In this document: positions 50,106 through 59,787 of the stretch, in pieces | Layout of the letters: each line of letters starts with the position of its first letter | Numbering within the stretch: the first letter of the stretch is position 1 | NCBI GenBank assembly: GCA_017937135.1 | Contig: JAGBEE010000023.1 | Coordinates: forward strand, 33,731-97,730 | Source of the DNA: Clostridia bacterium | Lineage (GTDB): Bacteria > Bacillota > Clostridia > Oscillospirales > CAG-272 | Direction: 5' to 3' | DNA length: 64,000 bases | The notes under the pieces: generated by a model | What the model saw: the letters and a program-made list of their open reading frames with translations, nothing else | Databases searched by the model: none | What the model was told of the DNA's origin: nothing | Translations under genes and position numbers: made by a program

Positions 50106-51035
50106 TTATTTTTTAAGCATTAAAGAAATAGCGCACCAACCGTTTTCGTGTATTTCATCTACTATTTCAAATGCATTGTTATTGATAGATTCGTACACGT
50201 CCTGGCACCTTTCATCAATTATGCCCGAAATTACAAGCATTGTTTTATCGTGCATAAATTTGCCAATATCGGGGAGCATTCTTATAATTATGTCAGCAAC
50301 AATATTTGCTGTTATAACGTCATATTTACCTTCCTTAACTCCCTTTAACAGGTCGGATACGTCACACTCTATGTTTGTTACGTCGTTATCCTTTACGTTT
50401 TCCCTTGCTACCTTTACAGCAACAGGGTCGATGTCGTACGCGTAGCACTCCTTAGCTCCAAGCTTCGAAGCGCAAATTGCCAAAATACCACTACCACAGC
50501 CAACATCAAGCATTTTTGAGCTGCTATTGACATATTTTTCAAGAAGTGTCGCGCAAAGACGTGTTGTTTCGTGCGTACCTGTGCCAAATGCCATGCCCGG
50601 GTCCATCTTTACGATAACCTCGCCATTTTTTGCCTCGTATTCTTCCCACATTGGAACAACTACTAATCTTTCGCCAATTTTAATTGGCTTATAATATTGC
50701 TTCCAGGAATCTGCCCAGTCCTGCTCAGATAGAGAAATAAGCTCTATTTTGTATTCAAGCTTGAGCGCATTAAGGCGCTGTTCAATGTATGAGGTATAGT
50801 GCTCTGTTGGCTTGTCGGCTGGAACATATGCAGAGACGCTTGCTACTGTTTTATCTGCATTCAAAACGCTCTCGTCTATCAAATCTCCATACACTCCATC
50901 AAGGATTCTTTCCTCCAAGTCGGAATAATCCTCTATTTGAAGTCCGTTGGAAATCATACTCATCACAGCTGTTAAGCTATCTAAATTTTCGGTTTTCGAG
51001 GTAACCTTAATTTGTATCCATTTATTATTTTGCAT
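50106..51035 (-). CDS. prmA: Ribosomal protein L11 methyltransferase
   Basis: 309 residues. The class I methyltransferase core has MLDVGCGSGILAICASKLGA near 170-190, preceded by PGMAFGTGTHETTRLC, the L11-methyltransferase hallmark, and ANIVADII for motif IV. It trimethylates ribosomal protein L11. It follows dnaJ by 6 bases, the usual prmA placement in Bacillota heat-shock operons. Confidence 0.96.
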   Translation of the reverse strand: MQNNKWIQIKVTSKTENLDSLTAVMSMISNGLQIEDYSDLEERILDGVYGDLIDESVLNADKTVASVSAYVPADKPTEHYTSYIEQRLNALKLEYKIELISLSEQDWADSWKQYYKPIKIGERLVVVPMWEEYEAKNGEVIVKMDPGMAFGTGTHETTRLCATLLEKYVNSSSKMLDVGCGSGILAICASKLGAKECYAYDIDPVAVKVARENVKDNDVTNIECDVSDLLKGVKEGKYDVITANIVADIIIRMLPDIGKFMHDKTMLVISGIIDERCQDVYESINNNAFEIVDEIHENGWCAISLMLKK

Positions 51036-51041
51036 AATGCC

Positions 51042-52172
51042 TCATTTTCTAAATCTCTTGAAAAATCCTGTCTTTTTTGTAAAATTTTTCTCGTTACAGC
51101 TTTCTGCAAAGGAACGCAAAATTTCCTTTTGCTCCTTAGTTAGATTACGTGGTGTTTCAACAACAGCCTTCACATAGAGATTTCCTTTATTCTTAGAATT
51201 AAGTGATACTATTCCCTTTTGCTTTATTGTGAATATTGTTCCTGTTTGAGTTCCCTCTGGAATCTTATATTCAATTTCGCCATCAAGTGTTGGAATTTTT
51301 ATGCTTGCACCAAGTGCTGCCTCTGCAAATGTAATTGGTACATCACAATATAAATCATTACCATCACGCTCAAATATCTGATGAGGACGAACACTAACCT
51401 GAATAATCAAATCTCCAGGATAGCCTCCGTTTTTGCCCTCGTTTCCTTGCGAGCGAAGAGCAATTCTTTGTCCATCGTCAATTCCTGCGGGGATAGTAAC
51501 CTCAAGCTTCTTATTTATCTTGATAAGTCCCTTGCCCTTACAGTTAGAACACGGCTTCTTGATTATTTTTCCTGTTCCTGAGCAGTCAGGACAGGAGCGT
51601 GTTGACTGCATTACACCAAATGCTGTGCGCTGCTGTACTCTTACCGTACCTGTTCCTGAGCACTTTGAGCATTTTTCTACTCCTGAGCCCTTTTCAGCGC
51701 CTGAGCCTGAGCATTCACCACATTTTTGTATTCTTGCAAAGCTGATTTCCTTTTTACAGCCAAAGGCTGCCTCCTCGAAATCTATTACAATTCTTACAAC
51801 TATATCATCACCATCAACGGGGGCGTTAGCTCTTTGATTAGACCTTGTGCCACCGCCAAAGAAGGATGAGAAAATATCTCCAACGTCAAAGCCGAAATCG
51901 CCAAAGCCACTGAAGCCACCTCCGCCATAGCCCGCGCCACCCTGCTCAAAGGCTGCGTGACCAAATTGGTCGTACTTTGCCTTTTTGTCAGCGTCGGATA
52001 AAACGGCGTAAGCCTCGTTTACTTCCTTGAATTTCTGCTCGGCATTTTTATCACCTGGATTCATATCTGGGTGATACTTTTTTGCCATTTGGCGATATGC
52101 TTTTTTTATTTCATCTGCACTGGCGCTCTTATTTATGCCCAGTGTTTCATAATAGTCCTGTTTATCTGCCAT
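51042..52172 (-). CDS. dnaJ: Chaperone protein DnaJ
   Basis: 376 residues with all type I parts: J domain with KYHPDMNPG (HPD, about 34), Gly/Phe-rich linker ([11 protein letters not shown], about 80-100), four CxxCxGxG zinc motifs ([32 protein letters not shown]) and the substrate-binding C-terminus. It stimulates DnaK. It is separated from dnaK by 133 bases with a strong hairpin. Confidence 0.98.
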   Translation of the reverse strand: MADKQDYYETLGINKSASADEIKKAYRQMAKKYHPDMNPGDKNAEQKFKEVNEAYAVLSDADKKAKYDQFGHAAFEQGGAGYGGGGFSGFGDFGFDVGDIFSSFFGGGTRSNQRANAPVDGDDIVVRIVIDFEEAAFGCKKEISFARIQKCGECSGSGAEKGSGVEKCSKCSGTGTVRVQQRTAFGVMQSTRSCPDCSGTGKIIKKPCSNCKGKGLIKINKKLEVTIPAGIDDGQRIALRSQGNEGKNGGYPGDLIIQVSVRPHQIFERDGNDLYCDVPITFAEAALGASIKIPTLDGEIEYKIPEGTQTGTIFTIKQKGIVSLNSKNKGNLYVKAVVETPRNLTKEQKEILRSFAESCNEKNFTKKTGFFKRFRK

Positions 52173-52257
52173 TTCAACCTCTTAGCAGGCTTTTTATCCT
52201 GCGTTAAATTGTAAATTTAAAAAAGATATCGTCTTTTTTGTCTTAATTACCCACACA

Positions 52258-52281
52258 GGACTGCCGAAAAATCGGCAGTCC
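52258..52281 (-). other. Stem-loop between dnaK and dnaJ
   Basis: GGACTGCCGA (52258-52267) pairs perfectly with TCGGCAGTCC (52272-52281). No T run follows on the minus strand. It may protect dnaK mRNA ends and lower dnaJ output. Confidence 0.6.
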
Positions 52282-52305
52282 CTCGTGTTCCATTATTATT
52301 TAACC

Positions 52306-54123
52306 TTATTTATCGGTTTTGTCCTCAAAGTCTGGGTTGTAATATGTGCCATCAGCACCTTGACCCTCTTGGCCACCTGCTTGATTTGCTCCCATATCCT
52401 TGTAAAGCTTCTCGCTTACTGCATAGAATGCCTTTTCAAGAGCCTCGCTATCTCTCTTGATAGCCTCTAAGTCGTTGCCCTTAAGGGTTTCCTTGAGCTT
52501 ATCGATAGCGCCTTGAACCTCGCTCTTTTCGCTCTCGCTAATCTTGTCGCCAAGCTCACCAAGTGTCTTTTCGCATTGGAATGCAAGATGCTCTGCATGG
52601 TTCTTTGTTTCAACAGCCTCCTTAGCCTTTTTGTCCTCCTCGGCAAATTTAGCTGCCTCGTTTACTGCGCGCTCAATATCCTCCTCGCTCATATTTGTTG
52701 AGGATGTTATTGTGATGTGCTGCTCCTTACCTGTTCCCTTATCTGTTGCAGAAACGTTAACAATACCGTTTGCGTCAATATCAAAGGTAACCTCAATTTG
52801 AGGGATTCCTCTTGGAGCAGGTGCGATTCCGTCAAGTGAGAACATACCAAGTGTCTTATTTCCTGCTGCCATCTCGCGCTCGCCCTGTAATACATGAATT
52901 TGAACAGATGTCTGACCGTCTGCTGCTGTTGAGAATACCTGACTCTTCTTTACAGGAATGGTTGTGTTACGCTCGATAATCTTTGTACAAACACCGCCAA
53001 GTGTTTCAATGCCCAATGAAAGAGGTGTTACGTCAAGGAGCAAGAGGTCCTTAACATCTCCACCAAGAACACCACCTTGAATTGCAGCACCGATAGCTAC
53101 ACACTCGTCAGGGTTAATGCCCTTAAATGGCTCCTTGCCAATGAACTTTCTAAGTGCCTCTTGAACTGCTGGTATTCTTGAAGAACCACCAACCAATAAT
53201 ACCTTATCAATATCAGATGCTTTAAGTCCTGCATCGCTAAGCGCTTGCTTTGTAGGAATCATTGTCTTTTCAACAAGGTCAGCTGTGATTTCATCAAATT
53301 TAGCTCTTGTTAAGGTTCCGTCAAAGTGCTTAGGTCCTGTTGCATCAGCTGTGATAAATGGAAGGTTGATATTTGAGCTTGTTACACCTGAAAGCTCTAT
53401 CTTAGCCTTTTCAGCTGCTTCCTTAAGTCTTTGAAGCGCCATTTTATCTTGACGAAGATCGATTCCGTTTTCAAGCTTGAATTGCTCAGCTATCCAGTTG
53501 ATTACTCTTTCGTCAAAATCGTCACCACCTAAGCGGTTGTTACCTGCTGTTGCAAGAACCTCAAATACTCCGTCGGAGATTTCAAGGATAGATACGTCGA
53601 ATGTACCGCCACCAAGGTCGAATACCATAATTTTTTGGTTCTCTTCCTTATCCATACCGAATGCAAGTGCTGCAGCAGTTGGCTCGTTGATAATTCTCTT
53701 TACCTCAAGGCCTGCTATTTTACCTGCGTCCTTTGTTGCCTGTCTTTGTGCGTCAGAGAAATATGCAGGAACTGTAATAACAGCCTCTGTTACAGCTGTT
53801 CCAAGATATGCCTCAGCATCGTTCTTAAGCTTTTGAAGAATCATTGCAGAGATTTCTTGAGGTGTAAAGGATTTGTCATCAATTGTTACCTTGTAGTTGC
53901 TTCCCATTTCTCTCTTAATTGAGCTTACGGTCTTGTCAGGGTTTGTAATTGCTTGACGCTTTGCAACCTGACCTACAAGTCTTTCACCTGTCTTTGTAAA
54001 TGCTACTACTGATGGAGTTGTTCTTGCTCCCTCTGGATTAGGTATTACAACGGGCTCGCCACCCTCATATACTGCTACGCAAGAGTTTGTTGTACCTAAG
54101 TCTATTCCTATAATTTTTCCCAT
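52306..54123 (-). CDS. dnaK: Chaperone protein DnaK (Hsp70)
   Basis: 605 residues. The ATPase domain starts [21 protein letters not shown], with [14 protein letters not shown] near 170 and [14 protein letters not shown] near 310; the substrate domain has [14 protein letters not shown]. The deletion typical of Gram-positive DnaK near the first domain is present by length. It acts with GrpE and DnaJ to fold proteins. Confidence 0.98.
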   Translation of the reverse strand: MGKIIGIDLGTTNSCVAVYEGGEPVVIPNPEGARTTPSVVAFTKTGERLVGQVAKRQAITNPDKTVSSIKREMGSNYKVTIDDKSFTPQEISAMILQKLKNDAEAYLGTAVTEAVITVPAYFSDAQRQATKDAGKIAGLEVKRIINEPTAAALAFGMDKEENQKIMVFDLGGGTFDVSILEISDGVFEVLATAGNNRLGGDDFDERVINWIAEQFKLENGIDLRQDKMALQRLKEAAEKAKIELSGVTSSNINLPFITADATGPKHFDGTLTRAKFDEITADLVEKTMIPTKQALSDAGLKASDIDKVLLVGGSSRIPAVQEALRKFIGKEPFKGINPDECVAIGAAIQGGVLGGDVKDLLLLDVTPLSLGIETLGGVCTKIIERNTTIPVKKSQVFSTAADGQTSVQIHVLQGEREMAAGNKTLGMFSLDGIAPAPRGIPQIEVTFDIDANGIVNVSATDKGTGKEQHITITSSTNMSEEDIERAVNEAAKFAEEDKKAKEAVETKNHAEHLAFQCEKTLGELGDKISESEKSEVQGAIDKLKETLKGNDLEAIKRDSEALEKAFYAVSEKLYKDMGANQAGGQEGQGADGTYYNPDFEDKTDK

Positions 54124-54188
54124 AATATTGTTCCTCCCTTTATGAGTTAATTTTTAAATTTATTTTTCGCTTTCGCGTTTTTAGCTAT

Positions 54189-54704
54189 TTAATTTGCAAC
54201 CTTTACCATTGCATATCTTATGACTCTTTCGCCCATTATATATCCCTTTTGGAAAACCTCTATAATTTCTCCCTCGCCATAGCTCTGGTCATCTATGTGC
54301 ATTACGGCGTTGTGCAACTTGGGGTCAAAGGTCTTTGTTTCTATTTCTTTAACTCCCATTTTTTCAAGAGTTGTGTGAATGGATGCTATAATTAGCTTCA
54401 TTCCCTCAAGGAATTTTTCATCAGATGAGTATTCAAGCGACCTTTCTACGTTATCCACAACAGGCAAAAGCTGCTTTACAGCATCGGTGTATGCCTCTGC
54501 ATAAATGCTATCTCTCTCCTTTATAGTACGCTTACGAAAGTTGTCGTACTCTGCAAGGACTCTTAGATACTTATCCGTTGCATCGGAGCATCTTTTTTCG
54601 AGCTCCTCAATTTTTTCGTTTATTGTGTTATTTTCAGCCTCGGTTGCTTCGTTGTTTACTTCTTTAACCTCTTCCTTAGCTGCTTCGTTCTTTTTCTTTT
54701 CCAT
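54189..54704 (-). CDS. grpE: Nucleotide exchange factor GrpE
   Basis: 171 residues: a charged N-terminal region rich in Lys and Glu, a long coiled coil (ELEKRCSDATDKYLRVLAEYDNFRKRT) and the beta domain with the signature DPKLHNAVMHIDD and GYIMGERVIRYAMVKVAN. It releases ADP from DnaK. It lies 2 bases after hrcA. Confidence 0.96.
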   Translation of the reverse strand: MEKKKNEAAKEEVKEVNNEATEAENNTINEKIEELEKRCSDATDKYLRVLAEYDNFRKRTIKERDSIYAEAYTDAVKQLLPVVDNVERSLEYSSDEKFLEGMKLIIASIHTTLEKMGVKEIETKTFDPKLHNAVMHIDDQSYGEGEIIEVFQKGYIMGERVIRYAMVKVAN

Positions 54705-54706
54705 TT

Positions 54707-55813
54707 TTATTTATCACTTTCTTCGTTGTTTGCATTTGGCAAGGCGCGAATGTCTGAAAGGCGATTTATCTCCTCTGAAAGCTGATCAATCGTGGCAAGC
54801 ACCTTTGAGTAATCCATTCTGCAAGGACCTATTATTCCTATTGCTCCTATTGTTTTACCATTAAGCTTCAGGTTTTTGTAAATAAGGGTTGAATCATCCA
54901 TTATTTTTACCATATTCTCAGAACCGATAAATATTTTCGTTTCATCATCACTCTGGTCAATGGTGCTGACTGCTCTTATGATGTCCTCCTTGTTTTCTAT
55001 TGTGGAAATCATCTTTTGAAGCTTGTCAAGATTTTTGTATTCGGGATATTCAAGAAGTCTATTTACGCCCTCAAATTTAATTTCAGAGCCAAGCTCGTTC
55101 ATTGTTTCGTAAATGCTCTTAATGGTTACCGAGATAAGCTCAGCGCAAAGCTTTTGCTCTTTTGCTGATTGCTCCTCAAGCTCTCTTTCCATATTCATTA
55201 TTACTGATATGTTTATATCGTTTATAGAAAGACCTAAGAGGTTTTTATTCAAAACAGTGGACAGGGCTGAAATGAGCTCGGGTGTGACTTCATACGGGAG
55301 CTTTACATTCCTTGTTTTTACCGAATCAACGCCAGAAGCTATCATTATTATTATATATGAGTGCGCATCAATGTAAACAGCCTCATATCTTTTCATTGTG
55401 ATGCTTGACGGACGTGGTCGAAGTGATAATGCGGTATAGTTTGTTATTGCTGATGCTACCTTTGTTGCGTTTTCAAGTATTTTATCAATTTCGGACATCT
55501 TAAAGGAGAGCATTTTTTTGAGCTCTGATGCCTCTCTTGTGGTTGCATCATACTGCGTAACCAAGGTATCAACGTAAAATCTATATCCCATTTCTGACGG
55601 AATTCTTCCCGCTGAGGTGTGGGGCTGTTCAAGATAGCCGAGGTCTTCAAGCTCTGCCATTTCATTTCTTATCGTTGCAGATGAATAGCCTATATTTGCC
55701 TCTTGCATAAGATACTTTGAGCCAACAGGCTCGCCAAGCTTAATATGAGCTTCTACTATCGCCTTTAAAATAAGCTTTTTTCTATCGCTAAGCTCGCTGA
55801 TATCCAATGCCAT
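54707..55813 (-). CDS. hrcA: Heat-inducible transcription repressor HrcA
   Basis: 368 residues. The N-terminal winged helix includes YLMQEANIGYSSATIRNEMAELEDLGYL, followed by QPHTSAGRIPSEMGYRFYVD, both typical of HrcA. It binds the CIRCE element listed next, represses the heat-shock operon and is folded by GroEL. AGGAGG precedes the ATG. Length is slightly above the usual 340-350. Confidence 0.97.
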   Translation of the reverse strand: MALDISELSDRKKLILKAIVEAHIKLGEPVGSKYLMQEANIGYSSATIRNEMAELEDLGYLEQPHTSAGRIPSEMGYRFYVDTLVTQYDATTREASELKKMLSFKMSEIDKILENATKVASAITNYTALSLRPRPSSITMKRYEAVYIDAHSYIIIMIASGVDSVKTRNVKLPYEVTPELISALSTVLNKNLLGLSINDINISVIMNMERELEEQSAKEQKLCAELISVTIKSIYETMNELGSEIKFEGVNRLLEYPEYKNLDKLQKMISTIENKEDIIRAVSTIDQSDDETKIFIGSENMVKIMDDSTLIYKNLKLNGKTIGAIGIIGPCRMDYSKVLATIDQLSEEINRLSDIRALPNANNEESDK

Positions 55814-55831
55814 TTTGTCACCTCCTCTGTT

Positions 55832-55858
55832 TTAGCACTCTTTTTGTTAGATTGCTAA
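55832..55858. promoter_or_regulatory. CIRCE operator
   Basis: TTAGCACTC (55832-55840), 9 bases, GATTGCTAA (55850-55858): the HrcA consensus TTAGCACTC-N9-GAGTGCTAA with one mismatch. It lies at the expected start of the hrcA transcript. Confidence 0.95.
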
Positions 55859-55869
55859 ACTCTATGTAT

Positions 55870-55898
55870 AATATATCACTAACATATGACTTTGTCAA
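55870..55898 (-). promoter_or_regulatory. Promoter of the heat-shock operon
   Basis: On the minus strand TTGACA (55898-55893), 17 bases, TATATT (55875-55870), directly upstream of CIRCE. Confidence 0.88.
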
Positions 55899-56049
55899 GT
55901 GCTTTTTCAAAGTTTTTTCAAAAATTTTAGCAAAGGTGGCTTTAAAGTGCTTAAATTGACTTTTTGCTTTTAAATCAAGGCTTTTTCTGCTTTTTATATC
56001 AAAAAAGAGCCTTTAAAGCTCCTTATTTATTTCTTATATATAATGAAAA

Positions 56050-56085
56050 AGAAGAGATTTTCACAAGGCTGCAAAAATCTCTTCT
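56050..56085 (-). terminator. Terminator after the 904-residue lipoprotein gene
   Basis: AGAAGAGATTTT (56050-56061) pairs with AAAATCTCTTCT (56074-56085), then a T run on the minus strand. A second, smaller hairpin with T run lies at 56001-56024. Confidence 0.85.
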
Positions 56086-56100
56086 ATTTTATTTAATTAA

Positions 56101-58815
56101 TTATTCAGCGTTGTTATTTACTACAACGTAGCAAGGATTTTCTGTAACCTTAACTGTTACGTATCCGTCCTGTGCTGTAAGCTCAGAGGAAATGCCGAGC
56201 TTTTCGCCATATGCAGCAGTAACAAGCGTTGCCTTGTCACTATCTATCTTTAGCTTGTAGCCTTCAACAACAGTGCTATTAGAGGTTGGGCACCAGAGTG
56301 CGTATCCAACATTACCCTGTTCATCTTGATATTCGTAAACCCAAACATCGTCATGACCAGAATCAATTTCTCTTATAAATCTCATATTGCCAAGGGTCTT
56401 GAACAAGGTGTACATATAATAGTAGCCTTCCTTAGGCTCAGGTCTTGGTTGGCCGACCTCTATCTTCTGTCCTTCTTCTAACTTAATTGCCTCGGTTTCA
56501 TTAACGTAGCAATTTTGACCTTCGCTATTTTTAACAATCTCAATAGGTGTTTCCTTTGTATCCTCGCCTACCTTTTCGACGATTTTAGCATCATAAATAA
56601 GGTTGCCATTGTCATCAAAGCGATATGCCCAAATACCACAGGTACCGTATTTACCGATAGATGTAAGCTCATTTGCATAAGCTGTATCCTCGCACATGTA
56701 CATTGTTGCCTTATCAATTCCACAGGATGAAAGGAGTATGTATGCACGTGTGAGCCACATGCCTTGAATTTCACGAGCTCTCTTGATATTTTCTCTATCG
56801 CTGATTACACCGTCTCCGTCATAGTCAGGAGTGTCGTATGCGTGTGCAGATGTCATTGTTTCATATGATTGGTTTGTATCCCAACCGAACTCTGTAATCC
56901 ATACCTCTACATCAGGATAATACTTATCTCTGTATTCAATAAGGTCGGCAAGCTCATTTACAAGTCCATATTCCTCTGGGCTTACACCAACGATTATCTT
57001 TTGTCCATTAAGTGTGAACCATTTACCGAAGTATGTATGAACATTGAATGCATCTACAGCGATAGAACCATCAGTTCTATTAGCTCTCATCCAATAAACC
57101 ATTCCTGCAATATAAGTATCACCGATACCTGCAAGTCCTGCCATAGCAAGCTTAATATCCGGGTCAGCATTCTTACCACCCAAGAAGTATGTAAAGCTGT
57201 TTGGATTATATACGTTGGAAAGCAAGGTTCTCATATGTCCGTCATATGCAGCAGACGTAAGAGCGGCAAGCTGATATGGAGTAGCACCCGCTGAGTCCTC
57301 ACCATTTGGCTCATTACCCATTTCAATCCATTGAATGTAGTTAAGACCAGCCTGCGCTGTTGCTGAAGGAGCATCCGAGTGAGCTATCATATTTTCTGTT
57401 AGATAACCCATCTTACTGCTACCGTAGCGTGCAGCGTATTGATAAATAAGGTCTGCAAATGCAACGTAATTTTCAGGCAAGTACTTTTCTTCCCAAGTAG
57501 CAACGGTGGAGCTAAGCTTTCCGTCGTATTCGTTATATACTCTTGCTGGGCTTGAAGACTCACTCCATTGCAAGCAAGGAATTACCAAAAAGCCAGCGTC
57601 TGAATATCTCTTATACTGTACGTCGAAGTTACCTACAACTGTATTTATAAGTGTGGTTGATTTATTCGGGAAGGAGGAAATGCTATATGACCAGCCTACG
57701 TTGTGGTATTCACGAATTACATATGAGCACTCAAGCTGTTCAGGTGTACATTCACCTGCACCCATACCAAGAAGTGCACATTGTCCCATAAGCTCACCAA
57801 CGGTTGGAAGCTTATGCTTTGTTGAGCCTATTTTTTCGGTTTCGGATTCGCCAATTGCGTAGCCGTAAACCATTACCTCTGTAGGAGCATCACCATCTAA
57901 GTATTGAATCTGAAGGTATTTAACCTCCTTTTGAATCTTAATCTCTGTCCATCCCTTTGATGTGAAGGTGCTTGCAGGATATGTTACGTTTGTTCCATCC
58001 CAAGCCTCGGGTGTATTGAAGTTTGCAGCCTTCTTAGATGAACGGATATCAAGCTCCTTTGGTTCTCCATCGAAATATATCCAAATAGAATCAACATAAT
58101 GGATATAAGACAAGTCTATAATAGGAGCAACGTCTGTTCCATAGCGCTCATCTGTTTTTGTACGAGCAGCAACAGAGCCTGGAGGGGTTTCTCCTTTTGC
58201 ATAGAAGTATCTACCTATTCCATTTGATGGTGGATTTGTATATACCTTATTTTTAGGGTCATTTCCATCTTGCTCATCAAGCAATGCAGTTACATCTCTT
58301 ATAAGCTCGCCTACAAAAATAGTATCGGGCTTGCTTGGATCAAGCTCTATTTTTTCAATACCACCTGCGCGAACTGTATTGATTTCACTCTTTGCAGCTC
58401 CATTTGAAGCCTGTACTGCAATATACTTCTTAGCTGTTTTACCAACAGTTAAGTCTGAAATAGTGAAGGTTTTAACCTCGCCATCGCCAGAAACAGTAGT
58501 CTTTACTGCTTGTGCCTGAGCAAAATTCTCCTCTGTTATTGGCTTATCGCTCATCTTAATTTCATATGTAAGATTTGAGCCAAGCGCATTGAATTTTACA
58601 GTAACACTGTTCTTACCTATCTCACCAATTCTGAGATATTTAACAACAGGCAACACGGCACCGGGTGCGTTGTTACCATTGTCACCATTTTCGCCATTTT
58701 GTCCGCCTGTGGTTGTTTCTTCATCTGGACCATCACAGGAGCATGACGCGATCATAGGTATTACTAAAAGCATGCAAAGAACAATTAGTAATAAACCAAG
58801 CCATTTTTTCTTCAT
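56101..58815 (-). CDS. Large glycoside hydrolase-like lipoprotein (clan GH-A)
   Basis: 904 residues. The leader ends IASC (Cys25), so it is anchored outside. A low-complexity Gly/Asn linker follows (about 35-50), then an Fn3-like domain (55-150), a discoidin-like region (160-320) and a TIM barrel (about 335-760). Catalytic candidates are Glu502 in IEMGNEPNG and Glu642 in WITEFGWD, the two-Glu pattern of clan GH-A. An EF-hand-like calcium loop DYDGDGVISDRE sits at about 664-675 inside the barrel. The end is a beta domain. It likely cleaves plant or mucin glycans at the cell surface; family not assigned. Confidence 0.82.
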   Translation of the reverse strand: MKKKWLGLLLIVLCMLLVIPMIASCSCDGPDEETTTGGQNGENGDNGNNAPGAVLPVVKYLRIGEIGKNSVTVKFNALGSNLTYEIKMSDKPITEENFAQAQAVKTTVSGDGEVKTFTISDLTVGKTAKKYIAVQASNGAAKSEINTVRAGGIEKIELDPSKPDTIFVGELIRDVTALLDEQDGNDPKNKVYTNPPSNGIGRYFYAKGETPPGSVAARTKTDERYGTDVAPIIDLSYIHYVDSIWIYFDGEPKELDIRSSKKAANFNTPEAWDGTNVTYPASTFTSKGWTEIKIQKEVKYLQIQYLDGDAPTEVMVYGYAIGESETEKIGSTKHKLPTVGELMGQCALLGMGAGECTPEQLECSYVIREYHNVGWSYSISSFPNKSTTLINTVVGNFDVQYKRYSDAGFLVIPCLQWSESSSPARVYNEYDGKLSSTVATWEEKYLPENYVAFADLIYQYAARYGSSKMGYLTENMIAHSDAPSATAQAGLNYIQWIEMGNEPNGEDSAGATPYQLAALTSAAYDGHMRTLLSNVYNPNSFTYFLGGKNADPDIKLAMAGLAGIGDTYIAGMVYWMRANRTDGSIAVDAFNVHTYFGKWFTLNGQKIIVGVSPEEYGLVNELADLIEYRDKYYPDVEVWITEFGWDTNQSYETMTSAHAYDTPDYDGDGVISDRENIKRAREIQGMWLTRAYILLSSCGIDKATMYMCEDTAYANELTSIGKYGTCGIWAYRFDDNGNLIYDAKIVEKVGEDTKETPIEIVKNSEGQNCYVNETEAIKLEEGQKIEVGQPRPEPKEGYYYMYTLFKTLGNMRFIREIDSGHDDVWVYEYQDEQGNVGYALWCPTSNSTVVEGYKLKIDSDKATLVTAAYGEKLGISSELTAQDGYVTVKVTENPCYVVVNNNAE

Positions 58816-58880
58816 TTGTTTTCCTCCGAGAATGTTTTAAGCACACAAATCTTAAAATATATAGATTTATACACAATTAC

Positions 58881-58909
58881 ATATTACACCAAATCTTTTC
58901 TTTTGTCAA
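58881..58909 (-). promoter_or_regulatory. Promoter of the glycosidase lipoprotein gene
   Basis: On the minus strand TTGACA (58909-58904), 17 bases, TAATAT (58886-58881). The 58910-59026 stretch has no gene. Confidence 0.78.
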
Positions 58910-59026
58910 GTTATTTTATACTTATTTAACAAATTTTTTATAAATATAAATGTAGATATGTGCAATTTTATTAAAGCATTCTCAGGTCACGGGTACTACT
59001 ATTTGCTTTATTTCGGAATACAAGAG

Positions 59027-59692
59027 CTACTGCTCTGGCGAGGTCTGCGATTCTTGTGGCGCAGACTCCTCTGCTTGCATTTCATCTCTTGGTGGTGTGC
59101 TCTGCTCGTTTGGCTGTTGCTCTGCTTGCGAATCTTGTGGTGGTGCCGGTGGTGTGGGAATAGGCGGAGAATAGAGGCTTTCAAAGCAATCTATTTGATA
59201 TCGCGTGTCATAGCGCACGCCCAAAATGTGAATAAGCCTTAGCGAGGCATAGTTATATGATGACAAGGGCCTATCAAGGGCGTCGTTTGAATTAGCGCAA
59301 ATATATATTTCATCCTCTGTTATTTGTGTTATTACAAGAGTGTGGTAGTATGTACCCTCCTCGTTTTGAAGCTGGATTATATCCCCAATTTCAGCAACAG
59401 AAATATCCGCCTCCACTCCATATGGACCGACATCCTCGTTGCCAACTATAAAATTGTAAAAAAATTGCACTCCCGACCACGAGGCGCTACGTCTGTTAAG
59501 AGACAAATAGTACCATCCATAAATCGGTGTAAAATTCATAACGCAGCTTCCAGCCAAAACAGCTTGAGATGCAAAATTAGTGCAATTACCGCCTATGCCA
59601 GCGAAGGTCGCAAATAACGGATTTCTCACAAGGGCATATTTCCTTGCATACATAACCGCCCTTTCTCTTTGATATTCCTTTTCAAGAATCAT
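59027..59692 (-). CDS. Amidase_6-type protein with Pro/Gln/Glu-rich tail
   Basis: 221 residues from the ATG at 59692 (AAGGAGGG ahead; the upstream ATG at 59716 is rejected). The N-terminal 165 residues match the putative amidase domain found in Clostridia sporulation and cell-wall proteins: YARKYALVRNPLFATFAGIGGNCTNFASQAVLAG with candidate catalytic Cys46 and His in TYYHTLVIT near 134, then ICANSNDALDRPLSSYN. The last 50 residues are a Pro/Gln/Glu-rich tail (PPIPTPPAPPQDSQ). No signal peptide, so it acts in the cytoplasm or leaves by another route. Confidence 0.83.
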   Translation of the reverse strand: MILEKEYQRERAVMYARKYALVRNPLFATFAGIGGNCTNFASQAVLAGSCVMNFTPIYGWYYLSLNRRSASWSGVQFFYNFIVGNEDVGPYGVEADISVAEIGDIIQLQNEEGTYYHTLVITQITEDEIYICANSNDALDRPLSSYNYASLRLIHILGVRYDTRYQIDCFESLYSPPIPTPPAPPQDSQAEQQPNEQSTPPRDEMQAEESAPQESQTSPEQ

Positions 59693-59787
59693 AATAATCC
59701 CTCCTTTTAAATACATTTTATGTAGAAAAGCATAATTTTGCTAACAGCCAACAAAGAAAGCTAATGATGCTTTTAAGGAGGGAAAGG

